A stretch of DNA of 42,523 nt from an uncultured Pseudomonadota bacterium (GCA_903838125.1 CAILXF010000052.1:1-42523); one strand, 5' to 3'. Shown: positions 9,412-19,050, counted from the first letter of the stretch. Notes: a model not told the origin generated them from the letters alone. Numbers and translations: made by a program.

Positions 9412-10269
9412 ATGACAACTGCATTAACATTACCAGTAATAAGCTCAGCTGATAGCTTAGAGCAATACTCTAGGGCCATCAGAGCCTACCCTATACTTAC
9501 CGCAGAGGCAGAATATGCACTTGCGGTTAAATTCAAACAAGACAATGATCTAGAGGCTGCGCGCCAGCTAATCGTGTCACATCTGCGCTTGGTTGCCAGT
9601 ATTGCGCGTGGCTACATGGGTTACGGCTTGCCACAATCTGACTTAATTCAAGAAGGTAATATCGGTTTGATGAAGGCCGTAAAGCGCTTTGATCCAGATC
9701 GCGGTGTACGCTTAGTGTCATTTGCCATGCATTGGATTAAAGCCGAAATGCACGAGTACATCGTGCGTAATTGGCGCATGGTGAAAATTGCAACCACCAA
9801 GGCGCAACGTAAACTATTCTTTAATCTACGTAGCATGAGAACGGGCCTCAATAGCTTACAACCAGATGAGATTGCCCATATTGCGCGTGAACTTAAAGTA
9901 AAACCAGAAGAAGTGCGGGAAATGGAATTGCGCTTAAATGGTCACGAGATTTCACTTGAAGCGAATATTGATGATGATAGTGATGAGCAGTTTAGCCCTA
10001 TCGCATACTTGCAAGATGAAAGCCTAGAGCCATTAGCGGTGATTGAAGCTAGGCAAACTGAAATAGCGGCATCGACGGGATTAGCGCACGCGCTAGAAAA
10101 TCTTGATGATCGCAGTCGGCGTGTGGTTGAAGCGCGCTGGTTACAAGAACAAGGCGGCAAAACTTTACACGAACTTGCAGATGAATTTGGCGTTTCAGCA
10201 GAACGTATACGCCAAATTGAACAAAAGGCCATGCAGAAAATGAAAGTACTGATGCTAGCCAATAACTAA
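9412..10269 (+). CDS. rpoH: RNA polymerase heat-shock sigma factor RpoH (sigma32)
   Basis: Directs RNA polymerase to heat-shock promoters, including those of chaperones and proteases. The 285 residues contain region 2 (LVASIARGYMGYGLPQSDLI, then the promoter-melting stretch RLVSFAMHWIKAEMHEYIVRN near 100-120). The diagnostic RpoH box, QRKLFFNLR, is at 132-140. Region 4 has the helix-turn-helix TLHELADEFGVSAERIRQIE near the C terminus. The start at 412 bases into this block has GGAGG (9396-9400) upstream, at a slightly long 11-base spacing. The control region carries an FNR-type box, a sigma70-like promoter and CIRCE, and a strong terminator follows, so rpoH appears to be a monocistronic unit regulated by HrcA. 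Confidence 0.97.
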   Translation: MTTALTLPVISSADSLEQYSRAIRAYPILTAEAEYALAVKFKQDNDLEAARQLIVSHLRLVASIARGYMGYGLPQSDLIQEGNIGLMKAVKRFDPDRGVRLVSFAMHWIKAEMHEYIVRNWRMVKIATTKAQRKLFFNLRSMRTGLNSLQPDEIAHIARELKVKPEEVREMELRLNGHEISLEANIDDDSDEQFSPIAYLQDESLEPLAVIEARQTEIAASTGLAHALENLDDRSRRVVEARWLQEQGGKTLHELADEFGVSAERIRQIEQKAMQKMKVLMLANN

Positions 10270-10282
10270 AATGAGTACCAAT

Positions 10283-10314
10283 AAAAAGGCTGCAATTGAA
10301 ATGCAGCCTTTTTT
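10283..10314 (+). terminator. Rho-independent terminator of rpoH
   Basis: A perfect 12-bp stem (10283-10294 with 10302-10313, GC-rich core GGCTGCA) with a 7-base loop is followed by a T run. It begins 13 bp after the rpoH stop. Confidence 0.92.
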
Positions 10315-10422
10315 ATTGTCCGTTGGTGTTATATCTACATTTAATCACACCAGCATCGGGCTTGAATCTCAGCAAACTATCGGCATCTGTTATCATCTTA
10401 GTTTTATAGCTAATGATCCAAT

Positions 10423-10794
10423 ATGAGCGGTCTTACCCAAAACTCTCCTCGCCCCATCGATATACGCCTGCATCAACACTCACGGCTGTTAGAAATTAAA
10501 TTTGATAACAATACTGAATGCATGTTGTCATGTGAATTCCTACGCGTGCACTCACCCTCCGCAGAAGTGCGTGGTCATGGCAAAGGCCAAGAAGTACTTC
10601 AGCTAGATAAAGAAAATGTGAACATTACGGCCATAGAACCAGTAGGCAATTATGCCGTCAAACTCGTGTTCTCTGATGGTCATGACACAGGGTTATACTC
10701 CTGGGATTATCTGTATGATTTAGGTCGCGACTATGAAGCATTATGGCTAGAGTACTTAGGTAAATTAAGTGCAGCGGGTATCCATAGAAAATAA
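10423..10794 (+). CDS. DUF971 family protein (gamma-butyrobetaine hydroxylase N-terminal-like)
   Basis: A 123-residue stand-alone DUF971 domain. Family features are visible: RPIDIRLHQHSRLLEIKFD, the core LSCEFLRVHSPSAEVRGHG, and near the end FSDGHDTGLYSWDYLYDLG. In eukaryotes the same fold forms the N-terminal domain of gamma-butyrobetaine hydroxylase. Stand-alone bacterial versions have been linked by context to iron-sulfur or quinone metabolism, but no biochemical role is established here. It lies 29 bp upstream of ubiE in the same direction, a common betaproteobacterial order, so it is probably co-transcribed with the ubiquinone genes. Confidence 0.88.
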   Translation: MSGLTQNSPRPIDIRLHQHSRLLEIKFDNNTECMLSCEFLRVHSPSAEVRGHGKGQEVLQLDKENVNITAIEPVGNYAVKLVFSDGHDTGLYSWDYLYDLGRDYEALWLEYLGKLSAAGIHRK

Positions 10795-10823
10795 ATAGCA
10801 TAAAATGAATCGAGCACAATAAG

Positions 10824-11564
10824 ATGACATCTGAAAACAATACCCACTTTGGTTTTAAAACCGTTGCAGAAGCCGATAAAGCCAAAAAGGTAGGCGAAGT
10901 ATTTCACTCGGTCGCTAGCAAATATGACCTGATGAATGATGTCATGTCAGCCGGCATGCATCGAGGTTGGAAACGTTTTGCTGTGGAAATCAGCGGCGTG
11001 CGAAGTGGCGACAAAGTGTTAGACATTGCAGGTGGTAGTGGTGACTTATCTAAACTGTTCGCCAAAAAAGTCGGCACTGATGGCCAAGTCATCTTAACCG
11101 ACATTAATGCCTCTATGCTCGCGGTTGGTCGTGACCGCATGTTGGATGCTGGCTTGCAAGTACCAGCATTGCAATGTGATGCAGAAAAATTACCTTTCCC
11201 TGACCAATATTTTGACTGCGTGATTGTGGCGTTTGGTTTGCGCAACATGACGCATAAAGACCTCGCCTTAGCCGAGATGCAACGTGTCTTAAAAGTCGGC
11301 GGCAGATTGTTGGTCTTAGAGTTTTCAAAAGTATGGCAACCCCTGTCTAAAATTTACGATGTCTATTCATTTAAATTGCTCCCTTTAATGGGGAAACTTC
11401 TAGCGCATGATGCTGAAAGTTACCAGTACTTAGCAGAATCGATACGGATGCATCCAGATCAAGAAACCTTAAAACAAATGATGGTGGATGCCGGCTTATC
11501 AAAAGTAGATTACTACAACCTATCCGCTGGTGTTGTCGCATTACATAAAGGCTATAAAACTTAA
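10824..11564 (+). CDS. ubiE: Ubiquinone/menaquinone biosynthesis C-methyltransferase UbiE
   Basis: SAM-dependent C-methylation of the benzoquinol (or naphthoquinol) ring during quinone synthesis. The 246 residues carry the UbiE signatures: [20 protein letters not shown] and [17 protein letters not shown] at the N terminus, the SAM-binding [15 protein letters not shown], the [11 protein letters not shown] motif, and the C-terminal [14 protein letters not shown]. The stop TAA overlaps the ATG of ubiJ by one base, so translation is coupled. It forms part of the ubiE-ubiJ-ubiB cluster, the conserved arrangement in Proteobacteria. Confidence 0.97.
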   Translation: MTSENNTHFGFKTVAEADKAKKVGEVFHSVASKYDLMNDVMSAGMHRGWKRFAVEISGVRSGDKVLDIAGGSGDLSKLFAKKVGTDGQVILTDINASMLAVGRDRMLDAGLQVPALQCDAEKLPFPDQYFDCVIVAFGLRNMTHKDLALAEMQRVLKVGGRLLVLEFSKVWQPLSKIYDVYSFKLLPLMGKLLAHDAESYQYLAESIRMHPDQETLKQMMVDAGLSKVDYYNLSAGVVALHKGYKT

Positions 11565-12175
11565 TGCTCAAAGCCCTAAGCACCAGTTTCCTGCAACACC
11601 TGCTAGCGCAAAACAGTTGGGCGAATGCCCTATTGCAGCCTTACGCAGGAAAGGCAGTTCAGTTTGACATTGCATCCATTAAAGCCAATATCATCATATT
11701 GGAAGATGGAGGCTTGGCGATCGCAGGTGAAACAAACATTGCCGACGCCACGGTTTGCATTAGCGCCAGTCTGTTATTGAGACTGATTGCCCAAGATGAA
11801 GCGGCTAAAATGCAGATTGTAATTTCCGGTGATACGCATTTAGCCACTGAGTTCGCCAAAGTACTGTCTAACATGCGCTGGGATTATGAAGATGATTTAA
11901 GCAAACTGGTCGGCGATGTCTCTGCGCTTAAAATCAGTCAGTTTGGGCGCGAGGCAGTTAGTGGAATTAAAAGAAATAGCATCCAGCTAGCAGAAATGCT
12001 CAGCGAATACTGGCAAGAAGAAAAACCGCTGATTGCCAAAAAGCGTCATGTAGAGAAGTTTAATGCTGAAGTTGATACGCTTCGTGCTGATGTTGCACGT
12101 TTTGAAAAAAGACTCACCAAACTGACGCAACAGCAACTTTCATCCCACCATCAAACCACAGATAGCAGCCACTAA
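11564..12175 (+). CDS. ubiJ: Ubiquinone biosynthesis accessory factor UbiJ (SCP2 domain)
   Basis: A lipid-binding accessory protein that, with UbiK, organises the soluble complex of late ubiquinone enzymes. The 203 residues consist of an SCP2-like domain (about 15-115, including the strand FDIASIKANIIILEDGGLAIAG split by the usual turn) and a C-terminal helical, coiled-coil-prone segment (about 165-195). Sequence conservation in this family is low, so the call rests on size, the SCP2 pattern, the C-terminal coiled coil and position between ubiE and ubiB. It overlaps ubiE by one base and ends 3 bp before ubiB. Confidence 0.9.
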   Translation: MLKALSTSFLQHLLAQNSWANALLQPYAGKAVQFDIASIKANIIILEDGGLAIAGETNIADATVCISASLLLRLIAQDEAAKMQIVISGDTHLATEFAKVLSNMRWDYEDDLSKLVGDVSALKISQFGREAVSGIKRNSIQLAEMLSEYWQEEKPLIAKKRHVEKFNAEVDTLRADVARFEKRLTKLTQQQLSSHHQTTDSSH

Positions 12176-12178
12176 TTT

Positions 12179-13723
12179 ATGCGTATTTTCCGCCTGTTTT
12201 ATATTATTTTTATCGCGCTACGCTTTGGTTTAGATGAATTCATTTTAGATGACACCAAGCATAAGCTATTACAGAAACTGGTGAACGGCATACTATTTTT
12301 ACGTAATAAAGAACAAGCGCGTGGTGCAAGGCTTAGATTGGCACTGGAGGCGTTAGGCCCAATATTTGTTAAATTTGGCCAAATGCTATCAACAAGACGT
12401 GACTTAATACCATTAGATATTGCCGACGAGTTGGCTAAACTCCAAGACCAAGTCCCTCCCTTTGCTTATAGCGAAGTAGTCGTCAGCATAGAGCAGGCCT
12501 ACAACCTCACTCTTAATCAAGTATTTAAAGATTTTGATCCCATTGCAGTGGCTAGTGCTTCGGTGGCACAAGTCCATTTTGCACATCTAATAGACGGCAC
12601 ACCAGTTGCGGTCAAGGTATTGCGCCCAGGGATTGCCAAGGTGATTGGCAAGGATTTACTACTTCTAGATACGGCAGCTTGGTTGCTTCAATCATTATCA
12701 GCTGAAGTGAGGCGCCTAAAGCCACGTGAAGTGGTAGCCGAATTTGCACAACATACCCATAGCGAACTTGACCTCACGTTAGAGGCCGCCAACTGCACAC
12801 GGTTGTCGAGCAATTTCCCCGACAAGCGCTTGCTGATTCCTGATGTGTATTGGGATTGGTGTCGCGAGCAAGTGATGGTGATGCAGCGCATGAACGGCAC
12901 GCCTATTAGCCAAATAGCCTTGTTACGTGAAAAGAATATAGACATCTCCAAACTCGCACGCGATGGGGTAGAGATATTTTTTACCCAAGTATTTCGAGAC
13001 GGCTTTTTTCATGCTGATATGCACCCCGGCAATATACAGGTGGCGGATGACGGGCGTTATATCGCGCTGGACTTCGGCATTATGGGCACGCTGACCGACA
13101 CTGACAAATACTATCTAGCGCGTAACTTTTTAGCTTTTTTCAACCGCGATTACCGCGACGTGGCAGTAGCGCACATCGAATCTGGATGGGTACCAAAGGA
13201 TACGGATGTTGAGGCTTTAGAAACCGCAGTACGTGCTATTTGTGAGCCTATATTTAATAAGCCACTCAAAGAGATCTCATTTGGGCGTACGTTACTGAGC
13301 CTATTTCAAATGTCACGCCGCTTTGGTGTGATTATTCAGCCGCAACTGGTAATGCTACAAAAAACTTTACTTAATATTGAAGGCCTAGGCCGTGATCTAG
13401 ATCCAGATTTAGATCTATGGAAAACAGCACAACCATTTTTAACACGTTGGATGAGTGAGCAAATAGGCTGGCGCAGTGTAGTAAAAACGCTTAAAAAAGA
13501 ATTGCCGTATCTCGTTAAAAGTCTGCCGCAAGCCCCACGATTAATCCATCAATTCTTAACCCAACAAACACAAGCGGAGCAAGATGCGCCGTTACGAAAA
13601 ATGCTTGCTGAGCTTATTATCGCGCAGCAACAGCAAGCCCGCTGGCAAAAAAGGTTGAGTATCACCATCATCCTATTAATCTCATTGCAACTACTGAGCG
13701 TATTGATTCACTACGTTTATTAG
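12179..13723 (+). CDS. ubiB: Ubiquinone biosynthesis protein UbiB (ABC1/ADCK atypical kinase-like ATPase)
   Basis: Membrane-anchored atypical kinase-like ATPase required for aerobic ubiquinone synthesis. The 514 residues carry the family-specific KFGQ (65-68, the KxGQ motif), a nucleotide-binding lysine in VAVKVLRPG (K146), the HADMHPGN motif (278-285) and the metal-binding DFG (298-300). Two C-terminal hydrophobic helices end the protein (the last about 494-512). It is the third gene of ubiE-ubiJ-ubiB. It ends with a 4-bp overlap against the convergent mutM gene, with no terminator between them. Confidence 0.97.
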   Translation: MRIFRLFYIIFIALRFGLDEFILDDTKHKLLQKLVNGILFLRNKEQARGARLRLALEALGPIFVKFGQMLSTRRDLIPLDIADELAKLQDQVPPFAYSEVVVSIEQAYNLTLNQVFKDFDPIAVASASVAQVHFAHLIDGTPVAVKVLRPGIAKVIGKDLLLLDTAAWLLQSLSAEVRRLKPREVVAEFAQHTHSELDLTLEAANCTRLSSNFPDKRLLIPDVYWDWCREQVMVMQRMNGTPISQIALLREKNIDISKLARDGVEIFFTQVFRDGFFHADMHPGNIQVADDGRYIALDFGIMGTLTDTDKYYLARNFLAFFNRDYRDVAVAHIESGWVPKDTDVEALETAVRAICEPIFNKPLKEISFGRTLLSLFQMSRRFGVIIQPQLVMLQKTLLNIEGLGRDLDPDLDLWKTAQPFLTRWMSEQIGWRSVVKTLKKELPYLVKSLPQAPRLIHQFLTQQTQAEQDAPLRKMLAELIIAQQQQARWQKRLSITIILLISLQLLSVLIHYVY

Positions 13724-14538
13724 GGCAAACGCTGGCACACATCGCAATAAAACGTAGAGCGCTGTCCTAGACGAATATTCTTAATCGGATTTGCACAAAT
13801 CTTACATGGTTGGCCAGTGCGTGCGTAAGCAAAATAAGCTTGCTGAAAATAACCAGGGCTTCCATCTGTCGATAGAAAGTCTCGCAAACTGCTACCACCT
13901 GCGGCCAAGGCATCACGCAAGGTGCTTTTAATCGCCACCACCAATCGATTGCAATCATCTAAAGATAAAGCCTTAGCTGGTGTTAGCGGATGAATGCGAG
14001 CGCGGAATAAAGATTCACTTGCGTAGATATTGCCAACGCCAACCACTAAATGGCTATCCATAATGGTGATTTTTATCGCAGCGGTGCGGGTACGCATATT
14101 CTGCTGTAAATAATTTCCTGAGAATGCCTTATCTAAGGGCTCTGGGCCTAACGCACTGAGCAACTTATGTGACTGAGGATCATCGCCTGCCCATAGCACT
14201 GCACCAAAACGTCGTGGATCATGCAACCTTAAGACTTGGCCAGTATTAAAGATGAGATCAAAGTGATCGTGTTTTTGTGGCGGCTCGTCTTGTGACAGCA
14301 AACGTAGTCGGCCAGACATACCTAAATGTAACAACAAAACACCTTGATCAAAATGCGCCAATATATATTTAGCGCGGCGCGTAAGGGCCTTTAGGGTTTG
14401 CTGTGGGAGGCTTTCAATTAAAGATTGTGGAATAGGCCAGCGCAGAGAGCCATTTCGAATCACCACCTGCGTCACGCGATGATTGAGTAAAGGCAGCAGG
14501 CCTAACCGTGTAGTTTCTACCTCTGGTAGTTCAGGCAT
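13720..14538 (-). CDS. mutM: Formamidopyrimidine-DNA glycosylase (Fpg/MutM)
   Basis: Base-excision repair enzyme that removes 8-oxoguanine and formamidopyrimidines and cleaves the abasic site. The 272 residues start with PELPEVETT, where Pro2 is the catalytic nucleophile and Glu3 the general acid. Lys57 (RRAKYIL) is conserved. The helix-two-turn-helix region reads [13 protein letters not shown] four-cysteine zinc finger closes the protein (CKIC and CDVC, spaced by 16 residues). Length is normal. It converges with ubiB with a 4-bp overlap. The DUF4340 gene ends the preceding minus-strand cluster about 40 bp upstream. Confidence 0.97.
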   Translation of the reverse strand: MPELPEVETTRLGLLPLLNHRVTQVVIRNGSLRWPIPQSLIESLPQQTLKALTRRAKYILAHFDQGVLLLHLGMSGRLRLLSQDEPPQKHDHFDLIFNTGQVLRLHDPRRFGAVLWAGDDPQSHKLLSALGPEPLDKAFSGNYLQQNMRTRTAAIKITIMDSHLVVGVGNIYASESLFRARIHPLTPAKALSLDDCNRLVVAIKSTLRDALAAGGSSLRDFLSTDGSPGYFQQAYFAYARTGQPCKICANPIKNIRLGQRSTFYCDVCQRLP

Positions 14539-14579
14539 GCTGGGGTAAATTAGGCCAGTGTGATTGAGATCAACGGGCC

Positions 14580-15479
14580 TTAATTTGGCAGATTGATTGG
14601 AGGATTAAGCATCGTAAAGCCCACGTCGTTTGCAAAGTGGTACTGCAGACCTTCATCTGGACGCGCTAAGATTAGATCTGGCGACTCTTGCAATTTATCA
14701 AAGTGCACCTTGCTCCCATCGGCTAACTTAACTTCAAATGAGGGATAAGTCTCTTTACGATCTGGAGAATAAAATTCTACCGACTTAGCCAAGGCATGAG
14801 TCCAAGAAAAATCTGACCATTCGTTCATCTCATTTTGCTGAGGTTTAGCCTTGGCTATAGATACTTTCCACTTACCATCAAGTAAATCAACATTAAGTCT
14901 TGCCGTTTCCCATTGTTCTAAATGACTAAAATCAAAACCAGCTACTTTTTCCGTCGGCTTTAATGGGGCTTTATCTACCAATTCAATCAATTGCGTAGAG
15001 GCATAATCCGAATATGCACTAGACACCAAATAGACGTTATTTCTATGTGCCACATATTGCTCATCAGTGACGGGGTTATGCGTTCCGAATAAAAACTCTT
15101 CTACATTGTTTTTATCTCGAAAAAACTTGAGCTTGACCACTGGGTTATTCAACCCAAACTTTTCCAAATCATCCGTGCCTGCTGCTATCTTATTTTTAGT
15201 TTTGGCCGCGATGATACCTAAAATACGTTGCACTGAAGCTTGATCGGCACGTGCTTGCTGTGGTGCGCTGATGCGCCAGTAGCCGTTCACCTTCTCTAAA
15301 CTAAGTGCAGCTTTAGCTGGAAACTCTACACTAATGGCATTAAATTCTGCCAGTTTGTAATTCGAAACTTCATAAACTTCGTCTTGTTGCGCAGTTGTTT
15401 TAGGGCGCACATACAAAAACGTCACTAGACTCGCCACCAAGGCGAACATCAACAAATTAAGTAACCAACGTTTTTTCAT
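14580..15479 (-). CDS. DUF4340 domain-containing protein, membrane-anchored
   Basis: A 299-residue protein with an N-terminal membrane anchor (about 4-25, RWLLNLLMFALVASLVTFLYV) followed by a presumably periplasmic domain. The repeated beta-rich units (ISVEFPAKAALSLEKVNGYW, then LEQWETARLNVDLLDGKWKV) match the DUF4340 pattern. It is the last gene of a cluster with an ABC ATPase, an ABC-2 permease and a GldG-like protein; in many Proteobacteria these four genes stay together. A role as extracytoplasmic partner of that transporter is inferred. The substrate is unknown. Confidence 0.85.
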   Translation of the reverse strand: MKKRWLLNLLMFALVASLVTFLYVRPKTTAQQDEVYEVSNYKLAEFNAISVEFPAKAALSLEKVNGYWRISAPQQARADQASVQRILGIIAAKTKNKIAAGTDDLEKFGLNNPVVKLKFFRDKNNVEEFLFGTHNPVTDEQYVAHRNNVYLVSSAYSDYASTQLIELVDKAPLKPTEKVAGFDFSHLEQWETARLNVDLLDGKWKVSIAKAKPQQNEMNEWSDFSWTHALAKSVEFYSPDRKETYPSFEVKLADGSKVHFDKLQESPDLILARPDEGLQYHFANDVGFTMLNPPINLPN

Positions 15480-15578
15480 GTAGAGCCTTTTAAAAATTCA
15501 GGTGCTGAAATCAGGAGCTAAAAGCTAACGGTTGTGGGACTGGCAACCAGACGATTACCAACTTCCCGCCAACAACTA

Positions 15579-16964
15579 TTAAGCCTTTCTGCGTTTCCAC
15601 CACAAGTAGAAACCAGCAATCATTAAAGCCAGTGGAATAAAGTACTGGAAGGCATGAAATACTGTCCACGCAATGACACGACCAGAGTCAGTATCAGGGA
15701 TAGTCATGTTAATGTCTTTTAGTGGCATAGGTTGAATGGTAATTAATTTATCGTCACCCGCTAACCAGTTTATGATATTGATACCAAAATCTAAATTGCC
15801 ACCATTGGTAATAAATGTATTTGATAAGAAGTTCCCATTCCCCATCACTACAATCCGCTGGCCTTTTTTGCCGTATGTGCGCTCTAAAGCTACGCCGATA
15901 TTGATAGGGCCGCGCTTATCCGTTTTTTCATTAAAAGTAGGCTTTACGTCCTTCGCCAATTTGGTTGACGCTAACCAACCATTAGGCGCCACTTCAACCA
16001 AGTTGCTGACTTTCCAGCCATTCTCCTCAGTGCCTTGTGCAGTCACCTGATGAGCTTCTGGAAACAAGGTGCGTAGCATAAAGTTATTGGTAATCGCATG
16101 CTCACCGTAAAGACTAGCAAACGACACGCGCGCATCTGCACCATACTGCGCAGAAGCCATATCTAAGGTAATGCCTGGCGATACTTGCAAGCCTAAATAC
16201 TCAGCCACATTTTTAAGGCCGCGAAGATTGTCATCATCTAATAACCAAAGTAAATTGCCGCCCGCTTCTAGATAAGCTTTAATCTTTTTCGACTCAACAT
16301 CACTGACGTCCACTTGCGGACCCGCAATCACCAACATCGCGCCATTGCTCGGCACAGCTGAGGCAATCGTTAAATCAGGGTTTGCAAACTTAAAGCCTTT
16401 TTTCTCTAATTGTTTACCGAACTCACCGATATCGTGATTTTTAATACCGATTAAATTACGCTCGCCGTGGCCATCTAAATACATCAAAGGCTGTTGGTTG
16501 GTACGTGACAATCTAACCAATACATTAGTCATCTCTTGCTCTGCAACAGGAGGTGTTAAGTGCTCCGTGCGCTTTTGATACTCAACAATAATTTCACCAT
16601 CATTTTTTACACCTGCATCTTGTGCCAATTTAGGCTCTTCAGACGGGTTAATAAACTTAAGGTGTACGTTCTTTTTATCACGTTGATAACGCGCTACAAA
16701 ATCAATCATGCCTTTGCGGAAGTTGTCACCTGCAGATGCGTCATCTTTTGTCGCAAAGACGGTAATGTTGATGGGCTCTTTCATCTGCTTGAGCACATTA
16801 ACACTGCCTTGGGTCAGAATATTGCGGTTAGCCTGCGTAATATCTTTGGCAACACGATATTGACTAGCTAAGTAACCAAGCAGGATCACCAGCATTAAAA
16901 ACAGCACTACAAAGAAGCTGTTTTGGACCAGTAGTTGAAAACGTAATTTACGATTGATGTTCAT
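15579..16964 (-). CDS. GldG-like ABC-type transport auxiliary protein
   Basis: A 461-residue protein with one membrane helix at each end (about 13-33 and 435-455, then WWKRRKA) and a large extracytoplasmic domain between them. The N-terminal half (INITVFATKDD, FINPSEEPKLAQDAGV, GEIIVEYQKRTE) and the middle (MYLDGHGERNL, LVIAGPQVDVS, LEAGGNLLWLLDDDN) fit the GldG/IFT52-related family of ABC accessory proteins. In Bacteroidetes GldG works with GldA and GldF in gliding, but here there are no other gliding genes, so the name shows homology only. A 99-bp gap separates it from the DUF4340 gene. Confidence 0.87.
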   Translation of the reverse strand: MNINRKLRFQLLVQNSFFVVLFLMLVILLGYLASQYRVAKDITQANRNILTQGSVNVLKQMKEPINITVFATKDDASAGDNFRKGMIDFVARYQRDKKNVHLKFINPSEEPKLAQDAGVKNDGEIIVEYQKRTEHLTPPVAEQEMTNVLVRLSRTNQQPLMYLDGHGERNLIGIKNHDIGEFGKQLEKKGFKFANPDLTIASAVPSNGAMLVIAGPQVDVSDVESKKIKAYLEAGGNLLWLLDDDNLRGLKNVAEYLGLQVSPGITLDMASAQYGADARVSFASLYGEHAITNNFMLRTLFPEAHQVTAQGTEENGWKVSNLVEVAPNGWLASTKLAKDVKPTFNEKTDKRGPINIGVALERTYGKKGQRIVVMGNGNFLSNTFITNGGNLDFGINIINWLAGDDKLITIQPMPLKDINMTIPDTDSGRVIAWTVFHAFQYFIPLALMIAGFYLWWKRRKA

Positions 16965-16994
16965 TTAATAAGACCTAATATTTTACAAATATAA

Positions 16995-17741
16995 TTAACC
17001 ACGTAAGCGGTCAGCATCAAGGCGACGCACGGTTAAGGTTAAGAATGTCGTGATGAATAATACGAAGTAAGCAATATCACCACTATCAATCAAGCCACTA
17101 GAGAACGACTGAAAATGACGCATCAAGGATAAGCTCGCCAAAGTGTTGCTTGGATCACCAGCAAAAAATCTATCCAAAATCATTAAGGCAAATAAAGCCA
17201 CAAAAGTTAAGATAGCTGCCACTACTGGTTGTTGGGTCAAGCTTGAAAAGTACAATCCCAGTGCGGAGAAACTGGCCACCAACAACCACAGACCAATTGA
17301 GTTTGCGATAATAAAACCAAAATCGATATCAGACCAAATATTAAGCGTTGATAACATCAATGCAATAAACACGATCAAGATGCTTAAAAATGCCACCAAG
17401 CCTAAAAACTTACCTAGCACAATTTCAGTGAGTGAAATGGGTGCACTAAATAAGAAGGGTAAGGTTTGACTGCGGCGCTCTTCACTGATTAAACGCATCG
17501 ACAGCAAAGGCACGGCAAACAACATAATAAATGAAGCTAAGCCATACACAGTTTGCGCTACAAACTGAGTGACACCAGTTCGCTCTGCTGGGCGCATAGC
17601 GCCAGACATCACCGCAAAGTAGTCATTGACGCCATTGAGGTAGTAAGTACCAAATGCAAACATCAATAAAGATAAAATGACCCATCCCATAGGCGATGCA
17701 AATACGCTTTTTAATTCTTTTCTTGCAACATTAATAATCAT
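16995..17741 (-). CDS. ABC-2 type transporter permease (GldF-like)
   Basis: A 248-residue integral membrane protein with about six hydrophobic helices, the ABC-2 permease plan. It starts with the usual amphipathic lead (MIINVARKELKSVFASPMGWVI). The conserved segment MRLISEERRSQTLPFLFSAPISLTEIVLGKF, interrupted here only for description, is typical of GldF/NosY-like permeases and lies between helices 2 and 3. It is 9 bp downstream of its ATPase gene and 30 bp upstream of the GldG-like gene. It probably forms the membrane channel of an exporter with unknown substrate. Confidence 0.9.
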   Translation of the reverse strand: MIINVARKELKSVFASPMGWVILSLLMFAFGTYYLNGVNDYFAVMSGAMRPAERTGVTQFVAQTVYGLASFIMLFAVPLLSMRLISEERRSQTLPFLFSAPISLTEIVLGKFLGLVAFLSILIVFIALMLSTLNIWSDIDFGFIIANSIGLWLLVASFSALGLYFSSLTQQPVVAAILTFVALFALMILDRFFAGDPSNTLASLSLMRHFQSFSSGLIDSGDIAYFVLFITTFLTLTVRRLDADRLRG

Positions 17742-17750
17742 AATTGAACC

Positions 17751-18686
17751 TTAAAATTCCGTCTGTTCTTGGTAAGTCAGTTGCATAAACACATCTTCCA
17801 GACTGGTCTGGTCAGGTGCAATTTGGTGTAGACCCCAATTATTTTTAACTGCCGCCTGCACAATCGCCTCAGCTGGCGTAGCATCCTCAGCAAAGCGAAC
17901 GCGCATCAAGCCACCTGCAAGCGCTTCTGCTTCGGTAATGCCAGCAATTTTTAACATTGCATCAACGCTAGGCGGATTATGCATACCAATCAACAGCTTG
18001 TTACCCACGCGCTGCTTTTTAAGCACATCGATAGCGCCGTTAAACACCAACTTACCTTTATCAATAATTTGCACACGGTCACATACCATTTCGACTTCTG
18101 GCAAGATATGGGTAGAAATAATGACGCTATAGTCACTGCCTAGCTCACGAATCAAGGCACGAATATCGCGAATTTGAATTGGGTCTAATCCAACGGTAGG
18201 CTCATCTAAAATAACTACCATCGGGCTATGAATAATCGCCTGTGCGATACCAACGCGTTGTTGATAACCATTCGATAGATTTTCAATCAGACGTTTACTC
18301 ATATGGCCTAAACCACAGCGCTCTTTGGCAATTTCTACCGCTTTTTTAATATTGCCAGAACTCACTCTATGCAGGCGTGCTGCTACGGTTAAGTATTCAT
18401 CTACGGTCAACTCTTTATATAGAGGGCGCATTTCAGGCAGATATCCGATTAAGGCTTTAGCCTCTTTCGGATTTTCCATCATATCAATGCCACAAATCTT
18501 AACGCTACCATTACTCGGCGCAAGATTACCAGTAAGCATTTTCATGGTGGTTGATTTGCCGGCGCCGTTAGGGCCTAGAAAACCAAGCACTTCGCCTTTA
18601 CTTAGGGTAAAGCTGACATTGCTAACCGCTTCTCTACCGCCATAAAGCCGGGTAAGTTCGATTGCCTCTACTGTAAAATTATTCAT
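17751..18686 (-). CDS. ABC transporter ATP-binding protein (GldA-like)
   Basis: A 311-residue ATPase. Walker A GPNGAGKST is at 38-46, the ABC signature LSNGY at 137-141 with QQRVGIAQA after it, Walker B VVILDEP near 157-163, and the switch His in STHILPE. A C-terminal extension of about 90 residues (from KKQRVGNK) matches the regulatory tail of the CcmA/GldA group. It is the first gene of the four-gene exporter cluster. Directly upstream of its start codon, at 18699-18780, lies a tract of imperfect 22-bp repeats that may hold its promoter or be an IS remnant. Confidence 0.92.
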   Translation of the reverse strand: MNNFTVEAIELTRLYGGREAVSNVSFTLSKGEVLGFLGPNGAGKSTTMKMLTGNLAPSNGSVKICGIDMMENPKEAKALIGYLPEMRPLYKELTVDEYLTVAARLHRVSSGNIKKAVEIAKERCGLGHMSKRLIENLSNGYQQRVGIAQAIIHSPMVVILDEPTVGLDPIQIRDIRALIRELGSDYSVIISTHILPEVEMVCDRVQIIDKGKLVFNGAIDVLKKQRVGNKLLIGMHNPPSVDAMLKIAGITEAEALAGGLMRVRFAEDATPAEAIVQAAVKNNWGLHQIAPDQTSLEDVFMQLTYQEQTEF

Positions 18687-18698
18687 AGCTACTCAATG

Positions 18699-18780
18699 TT
18701 AGGACACTTAAATTTCTGGTTTAGGACACTGAAATTTCAGGTTAGGAACCCTTGCATTTCAGGACACTGGATTTTAGGGC
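18699..18780. repeat. Imperfect 22-bp tandem repeats, about four units
   Basis: Units begin at 18699, 18721, 18743 and 18761. The first two are full 22-mers that share TTAGGACACT-AAATTTC-GGT and differ at two positions. The third and fourth are degenerate and shorter (18 and 20 bp) but keep TAGGA and ATTTC or AGGACACTG. There are no unique spacers, so this is not a CRISPR. On the minus strand the units read as GTGTCCTAA repeats, reminiscent of the multiple terminal repeats of some IS21/IS481-type elements. Confidence 0.75.
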
Positions 18781-19050
18781 ATAGAATTTAGCTAATCAAT
18801 GTAAATAATTAAGCTATTTATCAGCACAAAACATAAAATACTTACTGCAATTAACGCAGCATATTAATCACTACTTAACGCTGTAACGCACGATCTGTAT
18901 AGATTTAAACGCATTATTAAACCCATCTAAAACTTAAGCGATGGAATTTTTGATGGACATGCGCTATAGTCAATGCGTGATTATGTAGGAACTTGCGACG
19001 ACTGTCACGGACTAAGAAATAGATGCTGATCATACGGAGTTAAACCTTTC

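Noticed and set aside
16560-16871. Open frames on the strand opposite the GldG-like gene, and similar frames opposite rpoH, ychF, dnaJ and others
   Set aside because: They lie fully inside well-supported genes on the other strand and show no domain or composition of a real protein.
14580-18686. A gliding motility locus, suggested by Gld-like names
   Set aside because: Only the ABC part is present; no GldB, GldH-N or SprA-like genes. The similarity reflects the transporter family, not gliding.
18699-18780. CRISPR-like appearance of the repeat tract
   Set aside because: The 18-22-bp units are directly adjacent, without unique spacers, and there are no cas genes in the window.
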